Source: Piromyces finnis (taxonomy: Eukaryota; Neocallimastigomycota; Neocallimastigomycetes; Neocallimastigales; Neocallimastigaceae). From it: a stretch of 20,926 bases of DNA. Location of the stretch: the NCBI GenBank assembly GCA_002104945.1, contig MCFH01000179.1, forward strand, positions 1 through 20,926, in the 5' to 3' direction. This document shows, piece after piece, positions 18,387-20,926 of this stretch (the stretch's first letter is position 1; every line of letters begins with the position of its first letter). The translations under genes were made by a program, and so were the position numbers. The notes beneath the pieces were generated by a model that saw only the letters and a list, made by a program, of their open reading frames with translations, was not told where the DNA came from and did not search any database.

Positions 18387-18655
18387 TGCCCTATTTGTAC
18401 TCTCTATAAAAATATATAAAAATAACGACCATTTATTAAAAAATCAAGAAAAACACACATTAATAACTGAAGACGAATTCTATCTCATCTATTTTATTTT
18501 TTTTATTTTCTTTGAATAAAAATTTAATAAAATTTTTCAAATTTTTCATCATTTTTTATAAATTTTATTTTATATTTGTAAAGATATAAAATATATCTTT
18601 AAATTATTTAATAATTAATTAATAATTATTAAATAATAATTTTTTATTTTTAATG
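18387..18655. other. Non-coding A+T-rich stretch
   Basis: No gene on either strand. Long T/A runs lie at 18494-18570, and the left copy of a 91-bp repeat starts at 18576. No LTR edge was recognised that would close element D or E. Confidence 0.5.
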
Positions 18656-18666
18656 AAAAATTATTT
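18576..18666. repeat. 91-bp hairpin-rich direct repeat, copy 1
   Basis: Matches 20628-20718 with about three to four substitutions. It contains AAAGATAT/ATATCTTT and, directly after, ATTATTTAATAATT/AATTATTAAATAAT (14-bp arms, 7-base loop). It overlaps the point where the element E protease frame stops. Confidence 0.85.
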
Positions 18667-19060
18667 CTTTGAAATTGATGAAATGGAATTTATTGTTGAT
18701 AAATAGTTTTAACTGAAAGTTTAGGTTGATATATTCATCAAGTTCAATTGAAGTACCACTGATACCTTGTAAAGTGATAACATTATTAATTTTATGAGGA
18801 TGTAATTGTAATGTACGTAATAGTTTGTACGACATAAAATTACAATAAGATCCACTATCTAATAGTGATGTACATACAATTTTATTATGTACATTATTTG
18901 TACCTCCATTATTGGATAATACATATGTATTAAAAGTAAAAAATGTTGAAGGTAATGTATTATCTTTGTTGATAGTGGGAAAAGTGTAGTTTAATATTTT
19001 TGTATTCGAGTGGTGATGGGACTTCAATGGAAGTCCTTTATTTAGTTTTTTTGAACTAAT
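18655..19060 (-). CDS. Element E aspartic protease, truncated
   Basis: Minus-strand frame 19027-18650. After a linker (NYTFPTINKDNTLP) comes the active-site segment TSLLDSGSYCNFMSYKLL with a standard Asp-Ser-Gly triplet, then NNVITLQGISGTSIELDEYI, the flap-like strands of a Ty3/gypsy protease. The frame ends at a stop in the 91-bp repeat, before the conserved C-terminal strand. No RT, RNase H or integrase follows. Gag of the same element lies just upstream. The protease is therefore a truncated remnant. Unlike A and B it keeps the glycine of the triplet, so E is from another lineage. Confidence 0.75.
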
Positions 19061-19064
19061 TTTT

Positions 19065-20050
19065 TGAGCTTTATAATTGTTGTTATTGTAATTATTATTA
19101 TATTTTTGGAAGTTATTGTTGTTATTGTTGTTGTTGTTGTATGATCTGTGGTGGTTGAAATGTGAATTTCTTTCTTGTTAGATTTAGAGTTGGAAGACTG
19201 GATAATCTTATTCTTTGTAGAAAGAGAACTTTCGATCAAAATACATCTAGTTATAATGGACTCCATGGTGGTTGGAAATACCTCCATCTTTTCAATTTCT
19301 TCCTGATATTTAGGATGTAAACCATTATAAAAGATTAAAGAAAATGCTTCTTCATTCCATTTAAATTGTTGTGAAAGAGAGCGGAATTCCTCGATATAAT
19401 CATTTATTTTACCATATTGTTGTTTTAAAACGCATTATTTTGATTTTAGCTACATTCGAGAAAGCAATTCTTAATCCATCCAACAATTCTTGCATGGTAG
19501 ATGGATAAATATTATCCTTGTACTTGGCAAGATACCAATTTCTAGCAGCATCACGAAGACGGAATTGTACAAAATTAATTTTTGTTTCTTCTGGTAAAGT
19601 TCGATTTGGTAGAGTTTTAAAAGTATCTTCACATAATTGACAAAACAAATCGGTATCACTAGTCTTACCGGAGAACATACTTGGATCTGGCACTTGAGTG
19701 ATTGGAGTAGCAAAACGGCCTCTCATGATAACATCATGATCCAAATCAAATTTTGTTGAAGTAGATTCATCATCTCTAAAGACAGTAGGTCTTGGAGTAG
19801 CTATCCTATCATAGTTGGTATGTAACAATGGTTGTTCATCTTCATTCTGAGCAGTTTGATTATTATTCATATTGGTTAATACACCCATGATTTCATTCAA
19901 ACGATTATTCACATCATTGGAAAAATTTTGAAAATCTTCACGGAAAACCAAATTTTCATTGATACCCTCAATGATATCCTTGGCAGTCTGAGTAGCATCC
20001 TCTCTTAGTTGGTTTACCTCGTCTGGGAAATTAGGAACCGGAGTGAACAT
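19065..20050 (-). CDS. Element E Gag (frame-broken, no zinc knuckle seen)
   Basis: Start ATG 20050 (MFTPVPNFPDEVNQL). Residues about 10-65 look coiled-coil (REDATQTAKDIIEGINENL; NDVNNRLNEIMGVLTNM). The capsid-type region follows: PDPSMFSGKTSDTDLFCQL, VQFRLRDAARNWYLAKY, TMQELLDGLRIAF, then after a slip near 19425 INDYIEEFRSLSQQF, FYNGLHPKYQEEIEKM and FPTTMESIITRCILIE. This is the Ty3/gypsy Gag fold (retrotrans_gag type). After that a Ser/Lys stretch turns, in a shifted frame, into an Asn run (about 19150-19070) leading to the protease. No CCHC motif is visible. It would form the element particle; two or three slips break it. Confidence 0.85.
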
Positions 20051-20124
20051 TCTAAAGTAGTCACTAAACAGCGGGTAAAGATTATTGTTAAGTTTTTGGG
20101 TTTGGTTATGCGGCCAGGTCAGAA
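20051..20124 (-). other. Element E leader with possible primer site
   Basis: About 75 bases between the putative LTR edge and Gag ATG. In element sense the text after the LTR is TTCTGACCTGGCCGCATAAC. TGGCCGCATAACC could pair with a tRNA ending GGTTATGCGGCCA, but it starts about nine bases in and I cannot name the tRNA. Confidence 0.35.
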
Positions 20125-20926
20125 TGTTATTAATTATATAGTAAATATGTTTTTTAAGAAATTAAATTTGATAATAAAATAACACTTTAAACTTCCAAAT
20201 GAAAAATGAAAAATTTATATTTACTTTTAAAATAACTTTTTATAAATTTTTATTTATTTAATAATAATAATATAAATGATATTATAAGTAACTATATAAT
20301 TAAGATTATAACTATAATCTTTACAAAGAATTAAAATCGAATTCCATTCATTCTCTTTTATATTCTTTGTTCAGATTATTAAATTGATATTAATAAGAAT
20401 AAAGTATTACATGTAATATATTAATAATATAATTAAATAAGTAATAAGATTGTTTGTTTGTTTGTTTGTCATGACATAAAGTAAAATAAACATATGATTA
20501 ATCATTTAAACATTTGATCCTAATTAGTAATTATAAAAACTATTCAATTAATAATTCATCATTATTAATTGATATTAACATAACATATTTGTTATAATTA
20601 AATAATTATTATTTTCAAAATTATTTCTTGTAAAGATATAATATATATCTTTAAATTATTTAATAATTAATTAATAATTATTAAATAATAATTTTGATAT
20701 TTTAATGAAAAATTATTTATAAAATTTATCATATAAATTTTATGGAATAATTAAATAAAGATTAATTTTAAAATATCAGAGTTAGAAATGAAATTTGGAT
20801 AAATATTTAAATTAATGGATAATTAAATTTAAATATTTTAAATATTCAAATTAAATCTTAAAAAGTTCTTATTTAATTAAAAATAGTTTAATAACTTTAG
20901 CGTAGTTTTAAATTAGTATTTTTTAA
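20125..20926 (-). repeat. Probable element E 5' LTR, running off the window
   Basis: A TGTTATTAATTATATAG edge at 20125 is in the right place for the inner LTR end (element sense ...AATAACA) just upstream of the short leader. No second LTR is available to prove it. The stretch is gene-free and holds (GTTT)4 near 20450 and copy 2 of the 91-bp repeat. Confidence 0.4.
20628..20718. repeat. 91-bp hairpin-rich direct repeat, copy 2
   Basis: Partner of 18576-18666. The same two adjacent inverted repeats are kept. Similarity stops sharply on both sides. Confidence 0.85.

Noticed and set aside
1-20926. A new defence or biosynthetic system
   Set aside because: All recognisable proteins are Gag, protease, RT/RNase H or integrase of LTR retrotransposons; nothing else with a domain is present.

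Overview
The window is about four-fifths A+T and carries no bacterial-style genes. It is almost entirely Ty3/gypsy-type LTR retrotransposon sequence plus one nuclear-type tRNA gene. The extreme A+T content, asparagine-rich Gag, AAT/ATT microsatellites and dense chromovirus-like elements suit an anaerobic gut fungus (Neocallimastigomycota). A dictyostelid amoeba or another A+T-rich eukaryote cannot be excluded from the sequence alone. I see no host protein-coding gene.

Layout from left to right. Positions 1-1609 form a near-perfect palindrome with arms of about 790 bases and a 30-base centre. It holds the same reverse-transcriptase fragment twice and most probably marks a contig-end assembly or read artefact. 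Positions 821-6161 are the 5' part of element A (minus strand: LTR 5409-6161, primer site 5384-5401, Gag, a very long Asn-rich tract, protease, start of RT). Four bases further on lies element B (6166-13689, minus strand), a structurally complete element of about 7.5 kb with two TG...CA LTRs, primer site, structured leader, Gag with a zinc knuckle, protease, RT, RNase H and integrase. Positions 13690-15623 are gene-free, A+T-rich DNA with several clean hairpins and a 14-bp minisatellite. Element C (15624-17484, plus strand) is a non-autonomous LTR element with two about 500-bp repeats and no coding capacity. It ends 14 bp upstream of a tRNA-Cys(GCA) gene (17499-17570). Beyond the tRNA are a plus-strand integrase relic (17650-18386), another A+T-rich stretch, and element E (minus strand: truncated protease and Gag, 18655-20050, with a probable LTR running off the right edge).

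How the parts relate. A and B share an uncommon layout: zinc-knuckle Gag, a charged linker with a TPAL motif, an FGQLL-like motif, and a protease with Asp-Ser-Cys instead of Asp-Ser/Thr-Gly. They also have closely similar primer-binding sites starting TGGTGGAGA, 7 bases from the LTR. C carries the same first 13 bases of A's primer site and TGATA/TATCA ends, so it may be moved by A-type enzymes. Its position at the tRNA gene resembles the tRNA-gene targeting known for yeast Ty3. Most reading frames are broken by single-base indels. The two arms of the palindrome differ by the same kind of indel, so many breaks, including those in B, may be sequencing errors rather than true decay.
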